NCBI RefSeq assembly: GCF_020283565.1
Contig: NC_060064.1
Coordinates: forward strand, 16,946,337-17,010,336
Length of the DNA stretch: 64,000 bases
DNA from: Trifolium pratense
Lineage: Eukaryota; Streptophyta; Magnoliopsida; Fabales; Fabaceae
Direction: 5' to 3'
Positions 43,110-54,950 of the stretch are shown here, in pieces (the first letter of the stretch is position 1; each line of letters begins with the position of its first letter). The translations under genes and the position numbers were made by a program. Below the pieces are notes generated by a model. It was not told where the DNA came from. It did not search any database and was given only the letters and a program-made list of their open reading frames with translations.

Positions 43110-44535
43110 TTGCAAGTGTGGCGTGCAGTTTTCTCTTCAATTTATTTAGTAATGCACGCTGTTATGGGTAATGTTGAAACATCTGAAGATTTGGTAAGAA
43201 TTGTGTGTTTGTTGATGATAAGGATGTTTCTTGGTGTGAGAAAGTATTTGTCAGAGAAAGTTATGTGGTGTTCTCCCCTGTTGTGTTTAACACTTGTTGG
43301 TAATGATATTAGCGCTCCAACTGAGGTCAAAGATGACTTTGTGTTGGAACATGTCAAGAAGAGTGTTCCTGAGAAAGATGCTGCACATGATGCTACAACA
43401 TCTGCAGCACGGGAAAATTTGGATAACATCGTGATACCCGAGTCTCCAGATGATGTTATTGTTTCTAACAAAGAAAAGGGTTCTGAAGCAACTACTACTG
43501 ATAGTGTTTTTGTTCATCATATCTATGTGATCCCTTATGTTGATGATAGTGGTAAAACTATGTCTGTTCCTTTGAATGTTGATGAATCTGCTGAAAGAGA
43601 TTCAAATGTTACTTATGTGGACAATCTCAACCTTACTGAGAGGACTCCTGCTTCCAGTACTAGGAGGTTAAGGAGCAATGCTGGTAAAGGTGTAGCTGTT
43701 TCTAATGTTCTTGTCGAGACTGCCAAGGAAAAGAAAATCTATGGTCTTAAAAGACAGTGGAGTAAGATTACTAGGCCCTCTGAGCCAAAGAAGAAGCTTT
43801 TGAGGAGGAAGATTATTTCCTCTAGTGATTCAGAGTTTGAGGAAGACCAACATGCTACTACATCGCCTGCAGTATCCTCAAAGAAGTCTGTGAAGAAAAA
43901 GAGGATCCCTCAAGATGTATCCCCTGTACCCATTGACAACATTTCCTTTCATCGTTTTTGAAAATATTGACAGGTGGAAATTTTTGATAAAAAGAAGGCA
44001 TGTTGTGGAAAGGAATTTAAGTGAAGATTTTTTACAATGCCAAAAGCTTGTTGAGTTGATTAATGCAGCTGGATTGATGAAAACTGCAACTGGGCTCCAA
44101 CTACTCATTCCAATACTGTGGCTACAGGTTTGGCTAGATTTATATATGTTGTAGGGACCAGATCACCTTTTGCCTTTTATATTCTTGATGAAACTGTTCT
44201 GCATGGTAAGTCATGTACTGTGAATATGCCTATAGCCTTTCCTACACTGATGTGTGATACTATTCTAGCTCAACATCCTGGCATTTGTACTGAGGCCGGT
44301 GTTTCTAATAAGAGAGGTTGTGATTTGTCTTTTGATTTTAGACTGTTTGAGGGTACACATGCTGCAGACTGTGCTGCATCATCTGTCAATCAGTCAAACT
44401 GATGTTTTGCCTAGGAAGCAAATGACTGTTGACCTCAAGGTATTTTCCAATGTCAATCCTGGTGTTCTTGATGATAATGCAGGTGGTGATACTAAGGTAG
44501 AGGAGGAGGACTCTGAAGCAAGTCCTTCTATGTGA
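43110..44535 (+). pseudogene. Third ORF of the Copia element (envelope-like / plant transposon protein), broken
   Basis: A frame from 43152 (first ATG) to 43961 encodes an acidic, Ser/Thr-rich region ending DVSPVPIDNISFHRF. A one-base shift then moves the reading to the next frame (ENIDRWKFLIKRR, LINAAGLMKTATG), and another break near 44085-44120 precedes GLARFIYVVGTRS and MPIAFPTLMCDTILAQHPGI in the 44118-44402 frame. Sequence between the second and third pieces is shorter than in intact relatives, so an internal deletion is likely. The family matches the 'putative plant transposon protein' regions in legume Sirevirus-like elements. Function is unproven. Two frameshifts make it non-functional. 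Confidence 0.75.
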
Positions 44536-44919
44536 CCTGCTTATGCTTTATTTGCATGTCCTTTTGGATTTTAATTTGTGGGCTACGCCCTGATGCTCTC
44601 TGGATTGTAACATGCACAATCCATGTCTTTTGGCTCCGACACTCCAGGTTCTCTTTGCCATGATGGTCTGTAATATGCACTTTATGATATCTTATGCTCT
44701 GATACTCTCTGCACTCTATGTTTCTCTATGCTCTGATAACTCTGTGGAAGTCTGTACTTTGCTCCTATTCTATGGTAATGACTTTAGTTGTCAGAATTTA
44801 TGGCTAAAAAGGGGGAGTAATATCTGTGATGAAAAATGCAATAGCATCTAGTATAGCATGTTGTTGGTTTTATGTGATATGCATGTTTTGAGGGGGAGTG
44901 AAATTTATGCATATATTGA

Positions 44920-45129
44920 GGGGGAGTAGGTAGAATTTATTTTTCTACTACTTTTAATATGCATGCTTATATAGGAATTTATTTTTCCTATTCTTTGTGG
45001 CGTTGCTTAAATTTTAAGGAGTTAGGGGGAGTAGGTAGAATTTATTTTTCTACTACTTTTAATATGCATGCTTATATAGGAATTTATTTTTCCTATTCTT
45101 TGTGGCGTTGCTTAAATTTTAAGGAGTTT
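44920..45129. repeat. 105-bp direct repeat with purine tracts before the 3' LTR
   Basis: GGGGGAGTAGGTAGAATTTA starts at 44920 and 45025. Each copy carries a PPT-like GGGGGAGTAGG; further AGGGGGAG tracts lie near 44811 and 44891. Multiplied PPT-like tracts here are a known Sirevirus trait. Confidence 0.9.
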
Positions 45130-45430
45130 ATTTCTCCGATCTTGAATCCACTATGTGAGAGTTTATTTCTCTCTATCTGTACTTTGAGGCTAAGATGTGT
45201 TATGTTCCGCTGTTGCATGCCTCTGATGCTTACATGCTAGCTATCTTTTCATCTGATGAAATTTTACTTTCTTTCCTAGTTGTGTGCTCATGTTGACTTG
45301 AAGGAAAGTTTAAATAGCCTAGCATTGTTCTACTTTCTTTCCTAGTTGTGTGTTTATGTTGACTCGAAGGAAAGTCTAGACAGTATCTCTCCATGCACTG
45401 GGCCAAAGTTGTTTTAGCCAAAATTTGCCA

Positions 45431-45441
45431 AAGGGGGAGAT
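45431..45441 (+). promoter_or_regulatory. Polypurine tract of the Copia element
   Basis: AAGGGGGAGAT immediately before the 3' LTR TGTTGGG; primes plus-strand DNA synthesis in LTR elements. Confidence 0.85.
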
Positions 45442-46423
45442 TGTTGGGTTTTGTGTTTGGCTACATTTTGTAAAAGCCAACTTTGCCAGATGCTGGACAA
45501 AGATGCTGCAGCATCCTCGTACAGCATCCTGATGCTCTGTTTTAAGTGCAGAATTTTTTCTGTCAATCTCGTTCAAGATTTGCTTCAAATATTAATTCCA
45601 GCACGTGTGTATATGCAAGACGAGACTTACTGCACAAGATTTGTCCAAGTCGGCCTAAGGAAAGTTATTAAAAACAAAAATATAATTATATTATATTTTT
45701 GTTCGCTTTTTTTTGTTTGGTACAACATAAAACATATTTTCAATTTTAATCTAGGTTTGGCCGCAGCTGTTGCAAGGATTTTTGTCTGCAACCCTAGCTT
45801 GCCCATCAAGACATTGAAGACTATAAATATGTGAAGCCTCAAGCTATTATTTTCATGTATTCTAAACCGTGTTTTTACAAAGTGTGAGTTTTTAAGGTTT
45901 AGAGTTTGTGTCTTTTGTCAGCCTTTCTTGTGTCACTTTGATGCAAGTTTAGGACTGTGTTTGATTGTTAATTGTAAGCTACTCCTAAGCTTTGAAGCAC
46001 GGAGTTAGTGTGTGTGATTCACTCATAAGCTTTTAAGCAAGAGTGTGGTCTAGTTTTTAGGAGAGTGTCTCCATCCTGATTATTATTATTGACAGCAACA
46101 TGGTATGTGTTGTTAGAGGGAATTTGGGACGGGGTCTCATTATCTAAGAGGTTCTTAGGTAGGATTGCACGGGTAGTGTCTAGGTGATAAGTCAAGTACC
46201 GGGTGTTGGTCGAGGGCTTTGAACTAGAGCTATTATAGTGGATTCATTCCTGGATTGGTATCCCCCAGAGTAGGTGACGTTGCACTGAACTGGGTTAACA
46301 ACTATCTGTCTTATTTATTATTCTGCAATTTATTTATTTATTTCCTGTGTTCTGCGACTGTCTTGCTGCAACGTATGCTATAGCACCTTGTGCAGCATTG
46401 TGTTCACTGCGTGCCAGATTTCA
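45442..46423 (+). repeat. 3' LTR of the Copia element
   Basis: 982 bp, same length as the 5' LTR, followed by the AGAGA target duplication. Confidence 0.97.
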
Positions 46424-46428
46424 AGAGA

Positions 46429-48246
46429 GATGGACAACTTGGTAATTTCACATCTAAAAGTACTTTTAATTTAAATTATCCAAACAACACCAAATGTTGA
46501 GAATCACTTTCAAGTTAATATATCCAAATACAAATCAATTAACACTCAACTCACTTTTTATCAAAATCAATTCTATTAAACTTAATTCTGCCAGAATCAA
46601 TTCTTTTTACCGTCAAACCAAACACACACTAACATTGTTTATTAAAAAAAATTGTACTTACTAAAATAAAGTTTCTCATATGAAAATTCCTTGCCAGATT
46701 TCCTTTCAAAACTACTGCTAGTCCTACAACAAAGTATTAAAATTTAATGATATACAATTAGGTAATTTTTTTTGGTATTCTTCTATTTATAGGCAAAATT
46801 TATTTAAACTTTGAATTTATTTTAATATAAGTTATTATAAATTATTTTAAAATATAAATTATTATAAAATATGACATGAATTTTGCCTATGGAGTATCGA
46901 TATTCAACTGAACTTTAGGGTATAAAAGTATTCACCGGACTATCATTAAACAATTATAAATAAGTTGTACTCGTAAGAAGCACTTAGAGCATAATTATCA
47001 GTAGTTTCTACACTTTTACCAACAACTGTGTCAAAGCATGACTGAAATTTGGCTTCCTATGATCCTATTCTTCTTTTGATTTCGGTCTTCTTGTAATTTA
47101 AAAAAAAAAATTGTTTTTCTTGTAGCACCTCTAATTGTGTGGTCTCTATAAATATATCGAATTTTGTTTTTAGACAAAATAATTCATAGTTTTTTATCAT
47201 TTTAAAAATTCTTTAAATTAATCATCCAAATAAAGGTGGATATAGAAGAATTTGAATTTCTTAAAAAAAAACTACTTTACCTCAAAATATTATTCCATCC
47301 AAAGTTGTTCAATACATTAAGAGTATATCCAAATACACTCATAATGTATGAATTTTTTTTGTCTTATACGGTGTTTGATGGACAAAATATTATTTTGGTA
47401 TTTTAGACAATTTGTACTTGAGACTTATTTTGTGATATAGTGGAAGACTAAAATTTCATTTTTGTCCAGTCCATTACTCTCCAATTTTTGTATGGAGAAA
47501 AGATTTAAAATAAAACGCAATACAACTAGAATTATTTGTTAGCAAATCAAATGCATCATAAATCAAAGATGTTGAATAATGTGTTTTTTTTTGGGAAATG
47601 CTGAATAAAGTTGACACATACAAAACAAGGTCAAATTAAATATTTTGGAGGCTCTCTATTCTAATCCTAAAAATAAGTGTATGCAAGAATCTAAGGGCTC
47701 TTAAATAAGGTTAATTTAGTAATGGTTGAATTGCAATAGAATGCATTTTTGGGATTTTTACGTATCTAATTTTAATTTGGCTTAAATATCACATTTGTCT
47801 TTGCATGTACGCGCTTTTTCGGTTTTAGTCCATATATCATTTTTTAAAATAAAAAAACGTCCTTGAATGTGCAAATTTTGTTGATTTTTGTCCCTGCCGG
47901 TTGCGTTTGTAACTAATTGGTAGCTAATTAGCTACTAATTAGCTACAAACGCAATCGTTTTTTAACGAGAGGCCAATGCGAGTCGTGTATGTTGATTTAA
48001 TAATTAGCTACCAATTGGTTACAAACGCAGTCGTTTTTATAACGGGAGCTCAATTTCATATAAGTTAATGGTATAAAATAATTTAATAATGTAAATATAT
48101 AACTATTAGTTTTTTTAACTTTTTATATATTTTTTTAAAACATAAAAACTTATATAAAAAAAAAATAGTTTTTCCATTTAAAAAGAATTAGCGGCGCAAT
48201 TTATTACTCATTTTTCTTTTATTAACGTGTAATTATCTTGTAAATT
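46429..48246. other. Gene-free region between Copia and LINE insertions
   Basis: AT-rich with no gene. A palindromic repeat lies at about 47899-48038, where AACTAATTGGTAGCTAATTAG / CTAATTAGCTAC and GCGTTTGTAACTAATTGG / CCAATTGGTTACAAACGC pair in inverted orientation. A weak inverted repeat with GGCAAAATTT ends lies near 46790-46895. Confidence 0.6.
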
Positions 48247-50285
48247 GGGGCTATCTGGATGACATCATGGGGAGAATGTCTTTTCCTACCCTATGGAGGA
48301 AGTGGATTAGAGAGTGTGTTTGTACGGCTACGACATCTGTTTTAGTTAATGGTAGTCCGACTGATGAATTCCCCCCTTAGGCGTGGTCTTAGGCAAGGAG
48401 ACCCGTTGTCTCCTTTTCTATTTCTCTTGGCTGCTGAGGGTCTTAATGTGTTAATGGAGGCTATGGTAGCGCGTAATTTGTTTACAGGGTATAGCATTGG
48501 TGAGCAGGGTATGGTTTCGGTATCGCATCTTCAGTTTGCGGATGACACTCTTCTGCTAGGGGTTAAAAGTTGGGCAAATGTTCGGGCATTGCGAGCTGTT
48601 CTTGTGCTTTTTGAGACTATGTCGGGGCTGAAAGTCAATTTTAGTAAAAGCATGTTGGTTGGGGTTAATATTTCAGATTCTTGGTTGGGCGAAGCTGCGT
48701 CTGTTCTGCGCTGTAAGGTGGGAAAGATCCCTTTCCTCTATTTGGGTCTTCAGATCGGGGGTGATCCGAGGCGTCTGAGTTTTTGGGACCCGGTGATGCA
48801 TCGAATAAAGAATAGATTATCTGGGTGGAAGAGCCGTTTCTTGTCTTTTGGTGGTCGTTTGGTTCTGTTGAGATCTGTTTTGACCTCTCTACCTGTCTAT
48901 GCTCTTTCCTTCTTCAAAGCTCCTTCAGGTATAATTTCCTCTATTGAATCTCTTTTCATTAAATTTTTCTGGGGGGGGTGTGAGGATTCTAGGAAAATTT
49001 CTTGGGTGAGTTGGAACTCTGTTAGCTTGCCTAAGGAGAGTGGAGGTTTGGGGGTTAGGAGGTTGCGGGAGTTTAATCAGGCCCTTTTGGGCAAGTGGTG
49101 TTGGAGGATGTTGGTAGACAGCGGGGGACTGTGGTTTAGAGTGTTGGCAGCTAGGTATGGGGTTGAGGGAGGCAGAATTCGGGATGGAGGTCGGAGGGGG
49201 TCCCTGTGGTGGAGGGAGATAGTACGCATTAGGGAGGGAGGCGGTGAGCCAGGTGGTAGGTGGTTTGGGGAGCATGTGGTGAGGAGGGTGGGGGACGGGT
49301 CAGAGACTTATTTTTGGACCGATCCCTGGGTGGATGGTACTCCGCTGTGTGAGCGTTTTGAGTGTCTGTTTGTCTTAACGGCAAACAAATATTGTACGGT
49401 AGCTGAGATGGGTGCTTTAGGGTGGGGCGCAGATGGTGGAGCGTGGGTGTGGCGGAGGCAGTTGAGGGCGTGGGAGGATGAGATGTTGGGGGAGTGTCAG
49501 ACTTTACTTTCTAACATTTCCTTGCAGGCTATTTCTTTGGACAGGTGGCAGTGGCAGCCTGATCCTGACACAGGCTATACTGTTAGGGGGGCTTATCAGC
49601 TCCTGATATCTCATGATTTGGTTACTATGGATGCTGCGGATAATCTCATTTGGCACCCTCAGGTTCCTTTGAAGGTTTCCATTCTTGCGTGGCGTTTATT
49701 GCGTGACAGATTGCCTACGAGAGTGAATCTGGTTACTCGTCGGGTTTTATCTCCTACAGCTCATACGTGTGTTTTTGGGTGTGGTGAGGCTGAGTCGGCT
49801 CATCATTTATTCATATCTTGTGATTATGTCGGCTCTCTTTGGGATTTAGTGCGGTCATGGATTGACATTCCTTTGGTGGATTTTGTTTCTCTGCGCGATC
49901 ACTTTATTCAGTTCACATCATCAGCAGGTGGATCTCGAGCGCGCCGTTCTTTCCTTCAGCTCATCTGGCTTGCTTGCGTTTGGGTCGTATGGACGGAGAG
50001 AAATCATCGTCTGTTTAGAGGATTAGTAGATTTACCACAGGTTTTGTTGGACAAGATCAAGCTATTTTCATTTAGGTGGTTGAAGTCGACGAATATTACG
50101 TTAGCTTTAAACTACCATAGCTGGTGGTCTAGTCCTCGATCTTGTTTGGGCTTTGTATGATTGTTGTATTTGTTTTTTTTGATTGTTTTGACTATTCTTG
50201 TAAACTTTTTGTAGTCTGTCATGGTACGTCTTGTGCCAGGGAGACTGATTTGGTTAATATATCTTATTTTGGCTTGTTCAAAAAA
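48247..50285 (+). mobile_element. 5'-truncated L1-type LINE with 16-bp target duplication
   Basis: AATTATCTTGTAAATT occurs at 48231-48246 and again at 50286-50301, a perfect 16-bp duplication. The element begins inside the RT domain (WGYLDDIMGRMSFP...) and ends in a short 3' UTR with an A run (50280-50287). Target duplication, 5' truncation and A tail are diagnostic of target-primed reverse transcription. Confidence 0.95.
48349..50160 (+). pseudogene. LINE reverse transcriptase C-terminal part and zinc-binding region
   Basis: 603-codon frame. The RT part shows GLRQGDPLSPFLFLLAAEGL and the catalytic LQFADDTLLLG (residues ~61-71), then FLYLGLQIGGDPRR, LSGWKSRFLSFGGR and SFFKAPSGI. The C-terminal half carries the plant LINE zf-RVT region: PLKVSILAWRLLRDRLPTRVNL, CVFGCGEAESAHHLFISC, ACVWVVWTERNH. 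Upstream RT sequence (VLVNGSPTDEF) is in another frame, broken at a run of six C near 48371-48376. Endonuclease and gag-like ORF1 are lost by 5' truncation. The annotated ATG is not a native start. Confidence 0.93.
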
Positions 50286-50506
50286 AATTATCTTGTAAAT
50301 TAAAAAAACATTTCTAAATATTTCATTATTAAACAATATAGAAAGAAATAAATAAGGCCCAACAAAGCCCTCAAGTACAAAACTTCCAAATATGAGACAT
50401 ATCTTCTATCCACACCCTTTATATTGTTACGGCCAAAGCCAAACTTTAGCTGCGACTTCGCTACTATTTTGTGTGCATGTCAAATCAAATTGGTATATTA
50501 AAAAAT

Positions 50507-50782
50507 AGGCTTAATTAGTACGTATAATGGTTTTTTAAAGATATTTTTGGTTTTACATTGGTCCCTTAAAGAAAAAAAAATCCAAATAGGTCCCTTAAAG
50601 ACACATCCGTTAATCAGTTTGGTCATATTCAGACCTTTTTTTAGGGACCAAACTGATTAACGGAGATGTTTTAAGGGACCTACTCAGACTTTTTTTTTCT
50701 TTAAAGGACCTATTCGGATTTTTTTAAGGGACCAATCTAAAAAAAAAAAATGTCTTTAAGGGACATTTTACTAATTAAGCCT
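50507..50782. mobile_element. Foldback MITE, about 276 bp
   Basis: AGGCTTAATTAGTA and TACTAATTAAGCCT form the ends. Inside, TTGGTCCCTTAAAG and AGGTCCCTTAAAGACA are mirrored by AAGGGACCTA and AAGGGACCAA. The centre is CCAAACTGATTAACGG opposite CCGTTAATCAGTTTGG. Target duplication not clear. Confidence 0.75.
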
Positions 50783-50981
50783 TAAAAAATATGGCATATA
50801 GAAAATACTTTTTAGGCATAAAACATAAAGTTGATCGACAAGCATATAAGGTACTATGCAAATATACACTATGAAAAATCATCACATAATTCTTTATTTG
50901 CTACATTTCTGAAACGTTGTTATGGACATTATTGATCATATATATAAGCATGAGCTACAATAGAAGCTAGTAAGCCAGCAA

Positions 50982-51974
50982 CTAGTTGGAGGTACACTTC
51001 GGAAGAGGAGAACCACACAAACACTTATTATGAAAATATTCATATATGTCAAAACTTTGCAATGTTCCACCAACCGGAATCTGACCGCACAGCCTGTTGT
51101 AACTCACATTCAAGAATTGAAACTTCAAAGCAGTCAACCCTTGGGGAAGGTTACCGTACACCTTATTGTGATTAATAACCAACGATGTCAAGCTCGTGGG
51201 AAATTCGACATTTGATAGATTGAACGTTAGATTATTCCTTGATAGGTCCACAATTTGGACCATTTTATTTGGGCCAAAAATTGAAGATGCATCTCCCTCG
51301 AGCTTGTTCCGTGACAAATCGATATGGGTGAAATTAAGGTTTCCAATTGCGGGTGGGATGGTTCCGGTCAGGTTGTTATGAGAGAGAATGATATCTGGAT
51401 TGGATTTAAATGAACCAAACGAGGAAGGGATTGAACCGGTTAAGTTGTTATGGTCCAAGCGGAGGGAGCCGAGGTTTGAAAGTTGAGAGAGTGAATCGGG
51501 AATTGAACCGGTAAGATTATTGAAAGAGAGATCCAAATTTGTGAGGTTTGTGAGTTGCGCTAGAAAGGATGGAACCGAGCCTGACAAGTTGGTGTTACTA
51601 ATACGGAGGTACTTGAGGTTGGTTAGTTTAGCAATAGCGGGCTGTAGTGGGCCCGTGAGTTTTGGAAGTTTGTGGAACTCGAGTGTCTCAAGGTATGGGA
51701 GCTCGCCCATGGAAGGAGGTATTTGGGCCGAGAAATTTGAAGGTCCGGAATCGATAATAGCAAGGGAGATAATACGGTGTGTTTCATGGTCGCACTTGAC
51801 CGTGTACCAGTCGCAACAATCTGTGTTTGGATCCCATGAAGCTAGAAGGTAAGGGTTGTTAAGGTCTTTCTTGATTTGGAGTAACGCCTTCTTATCTTGG
51901 GGGTTGCATTTATCTGATACAACACTGGAAAGCAATATTAGAAGCAATGATAACCGTAGCATAGTGGTTGCCAT
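50982..51974 (-). CDS. PGIP: Polygalacturonase-inhibiting protein (PGIP), cluster copy 5
   Basis: Intronless, 330 residues from the ATG at 51974 (MATTMLRLSLLL). The frame runs seven codons further to a GTG, but the paralog at 34810 starts at the equivalent MATT. A signal peptide (about 1-20, ending VVS) precedes DKCNPQDKKALLQIKK and CCDWYTVKCD. About ten LRRs rich in N-glycosylation sites (NLTNLDLSFNNLTGSIP) and the C-terminal cap NKCLCGSPLPKCTSN follow. The nearest relative is copy 4; together they form the second subgroup. Expected role: cell-wall inhibitor of polygalacturonases. Frame intact despite three retroelements inserted between it and copy 4. Confidence 0.93.
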   Translation of the reverse strand: MATTMLRLSLLLILLSSVVSDKCNPQDKKALLQIKKDLNNPYLLASWDPNTDCCDWYTVKCDHETHRIISLAIIDSGPSNFSAQIPPSMGELPYLETLEFHKLPKLTGPLQPAIAKLTNLKYLRISNTNLSGSVPSFLAQLTNLTNLDLSFNNLTGSIPDSLSQLSNLGSLRLDHNNLTGSIPSSFGSFKSNPDIILSHNNLTGTIPPAIGNLNFTHIDLSRNKLEGDASSIFGPNKMVQIVDLSRNNLTFNLSNVEFPTSLTSLVINHNKVYGNLPQGLTALKFQFLNVSYNRLCGQIPVGGTLQSFDIYEYFHNKCLCGSPLPKCTSN

Positions 51975-53797
51975 TTTTTGAATAAGATTACACACTAAAA
52001 AAATATATAATCACGATCCAACTTGCATCATGCTTGACACAAAATCAGAGTTTTACAATTTGTTTAACAATTTTTCTTGCATGATATTGGATGCGGACTT
52101 TAGTAGCTTGCATCAAAAGTCAAAACATGAAAAAGATATTTTAAGGATAACTGAGATTATTAACACATACTACCTATAATATTGTTTTTGTTTATTAGAA
52201 ATACATGGATGATTTGGTCACGGTTTCTAATTAATTCAATAGCTGTTGTGTAGGATCTATCTGGGAATGCAATTTTATCTAATTGTACTAGTAGGTTTGT
52301 ACATGAAGTCTAAATTGTTCGTAAACTACCCAAAAAATTTCGGTCAGATTTGTGGAAGAGAAAAATAACACGGAAGCACACTAAAATTAATATAAAGTGA
52401 AATGTATAAAGTGTTTATGACAACTATTCTCTCACAAAGTGTTTATGACACTCTTATAAGAGTTGAGAGAAACATGTTTTTATAGCAAATGAAAGAAAAA
52501 ATAAATGGTTAAACGTTACTTAAGATTCTAGCAACCTTTCTTATTTCATTTTACTATTTTTGTCCTTTGTTCTCCTTGTTTCTCTCCCTTTCTCTCTTTT
52601 TTATTTTGAACAACCATCTCCCATTTGAAGACTGATTTCAATCGTTCTTCACACCTTGGTCAAATAACATTATTTATCAGTCTCATCCTGTTATTCTAAC
52701 AGGTCAACTGAAGTTGAGCAACACTTCAATTTGGCAACCGTCACCACATTTGTTAACATGTCTAATGGGTTCTCACAGTCTGAGAGTATGTGTTAGATAG
52801 TAAAATAATAGGTTATGATATTTTAACATAACCGTCTCTTTCTCTTTTCGTATTTGAATATCTCTATTGTTAACAATCACTTCCTTGAATCTTGCTCAAT
52901 GTTAACAATTCATCCTTAAGGAGAGATATGATGAAATGATAACGAATGCCAATGTGTTTTTTATTGAATGAAATGATGAATTCTTTGCCAAATGTATTGC
53001 ACTATGACTATCACTGTACAAAACATTTTTCTCCTATGTGAAACCTAACTCCGTTAACAATCCCTAAAACCCAACTCTGTTAACAATCTCAACAAGACTG
53101 ATCTTTATGACTAATCGATTTTTCTTTAATTTATGTTATAATATTCATTGTTTAATTGAATGTAATGAATTGCAATGTAATAATATTTATGTTATATATA
53201 ATATTTTTTGTCTGTTATAATATTATTATTTTGATGTTTTTTCGGTCAAATGGTTGTCCGCTACCGAAGTAATAGATGAAAAAAAAAATGAAAATTTCAC
53301 ACAGAGCTTTTGGGAGCGTGAAATCTAAATCGGGCCAAAAATTAAGAAATTTTTATCCATGCACTACTTAAGTACACTTTTTAACTTAAAATTCGGTTCA
53401 TTCATGTATCATTTTTAACTTAAATTTTTTTAGGAGTCGCTCATTATCTATGTCTTCATGGATCACATTGGAGGCCATATTGAATTATAAGAATTAGACC
53501 CTAATAAAAAACACACAAATTTTAGAAAGAATTATCTTCTAGTTAAATTGTAAATAATATCAATAACATAAAAATTAGCAATCCTTATAACTAACATAAA
53601 ATACAAATTCTAATTAATATAATTATCAATTTTGTGGATTTTTTATGTATTGTATCCCGCGTTTACTAACATACAATCCACTTTTTTTAGTCCCCATTTT
53701 TTTGACTATATGTTGTGGCGCATACACAAGGCCGACCTTGCATGTCTTATACACCTGCAATCACTCTCCACTGTTGTCAGTTTCGTCGCATACATGG
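51975..53797. other. Upstream flank of PGIP copy 5 and Copia remnant
   Basis: A TATATATTT at 52001-52009 (minus) is close to the ATG for a promoter. A Copia fragment follows (about 52320-53040). The remainder is AT-rich with no gene; the 53632-53820 plus frame shows no domain. Confidence 0.5.
52320..53040 (-). pseudogene. Decayed Copia fragment: RNase H end, PPT and LTR start
   Basis: The minus strand reads SDSHSAIHLAKNSSFHS, then in a shifted frame HIGIRYHFI (Copia RNase H, about 52925-53035). Further on come ENPLDMLTNVVTVAKLK (pol C-terminus, about 52700-52780) and AAATGGGAGATGG (PPT, about 52615-52627). An LTR-like TGTTCAAAATAA starts at 52612. It is a different Copia family from the 38-kb element. 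Confidence 0.7.
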
Positions 53798-54950
53798 TGA
53801 AATTCTGGCAGGCTGGTTGAAAGATGCTGCGAAAAATGCTACAACATCTCGTACCAGTACATAACACAATAGATAAGTGTAGGAAGATAAATAACACAGG
53901 TTATTTGTTAACCCAGTTCGGTGCAACGTCACATAATCTGGGTGATACCAATCCAGGAAGGAAATCCACTATGATAATATTAGTTTGAAGCCCTCAGCAA
54001 ACACCCCGGTTTACGACTTCGCGCCTAATTACTACCCGTGCTAATTTCTACCTAGGAACTCCTAGATATGAGAACATCTGCTCACTTCTCCTCAACCTTA
54101 CGACCAGTAAGGATTTCAATAACAACAGAATGGAGACACTCTACTAGACAACGATGAAAACACACTTCAATGACAAAATACACCCTTGACTAAGTTCACA
54201 ATTTGGAGTTACTTACAAGCTTCCTCCAAGTACAATACTCAACTCATTACCTACAGGTTTCTGAGTGAGGACATAGTGACCATCTCACAACCCGAGTGGT
54301 TCACTTACACCAACTCTCCTAGAGAGTGGCTCAAAGACACGAAACCCTAAAAGACTACATCTTTGATATCCGTTTATGATTCGGTTTCGGTGCTCAAAAT
54401 AGGTCTGAGTCTTCATGTATTTATAGCCTGAGATGGCCTTGTTGCGCAAGTTAGGTCTTCAGACACACAGCTGGAAAAATGCAGTCAGCCCAAAGATTTT
54501 CTTCAAATAAATAAAAGATTTGATTCACTTCAAAAATATATTAAGTTATATTTTTGGATTAAATAAAATACACAAACCGCCTTTAGAAACTTAGGGAACA
54601 AAGCGCGACTTTGCTTGATGAATAGGCATAAGCTTATACTTAAATCAAATCTTCAAAACATATTCTTCAAATATATTCTTCAAACAAATAATATGTTCCT
54701 AAAATATAGCATCTTAGTTTTAGGAAACAAACAGAGCAAGACCGCCTTTAGTAACATGTTGAACAGGGCGTGACTGGTATACGTGGATAGGCACAAGCCT
54801 ATTTATGAAATAAATCTTCAAATATATGATATAAAATTAACACGCACTTCAGCAGACATGATGTTGTACAAACATGCTACAACATGTTGTCCAACATGTG
54901 GCTAGAAATTATTTTTGCAAAATGAAGCCAACATACAAAAACCCAATACA
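53798..54950 (-). repeat. Probable solo LTR of a Sirevirus-like Copia element
   Basis: Minus strand: TGTATTGGGTTTTTGTATGTTGGC at 54950 down to GCCAGAATTTCA at 53798, TG...CA ends, 1153 bp. It shares clear segments with the 982-bp LTRs at 38083/45442, for example TGGTATCACCCAG...GACGTTGCACCGAACTGGGTTAAC. No PBS or internal domain follows on either side. No 5-bp target duplication is evident. Confidence 0.75.

Larger units (their letters stand above)
38083..46423 (+). mobile_element. Copia LTR retrotransposon, Sirevirus-like, 8341 bp
   Basis: Both LTRs are 982 bp and differ at only two visible bases. AGAGA target duplications lie at 38078-38082 and 46424-46428. The PBS TGGTATCAGAGC is at 39067. 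Copia order gag-protease-integrase-(RT)-RNase H lies in one frame (39117-43103). A third coding region follows (43110-44535), then several AGGGGGAG purine tracts and the PPT AAGGGGGAGA at 45431-45440. The large gag with coiled coil, the extra 3' ORF and the multiplied purine tracts fit the Sirevirus lineage. The RT core is missing and the third ORF is broken, so this copy cannot transpose on its own. Confidence 0.96.

Noticed and set aside
50982..51995. Seven-codon upstream extension of PGIP copy 5
   Set aside because: It starts at GTG and is absent from the close paralog; the ATG at 51974 matches the paralog start.
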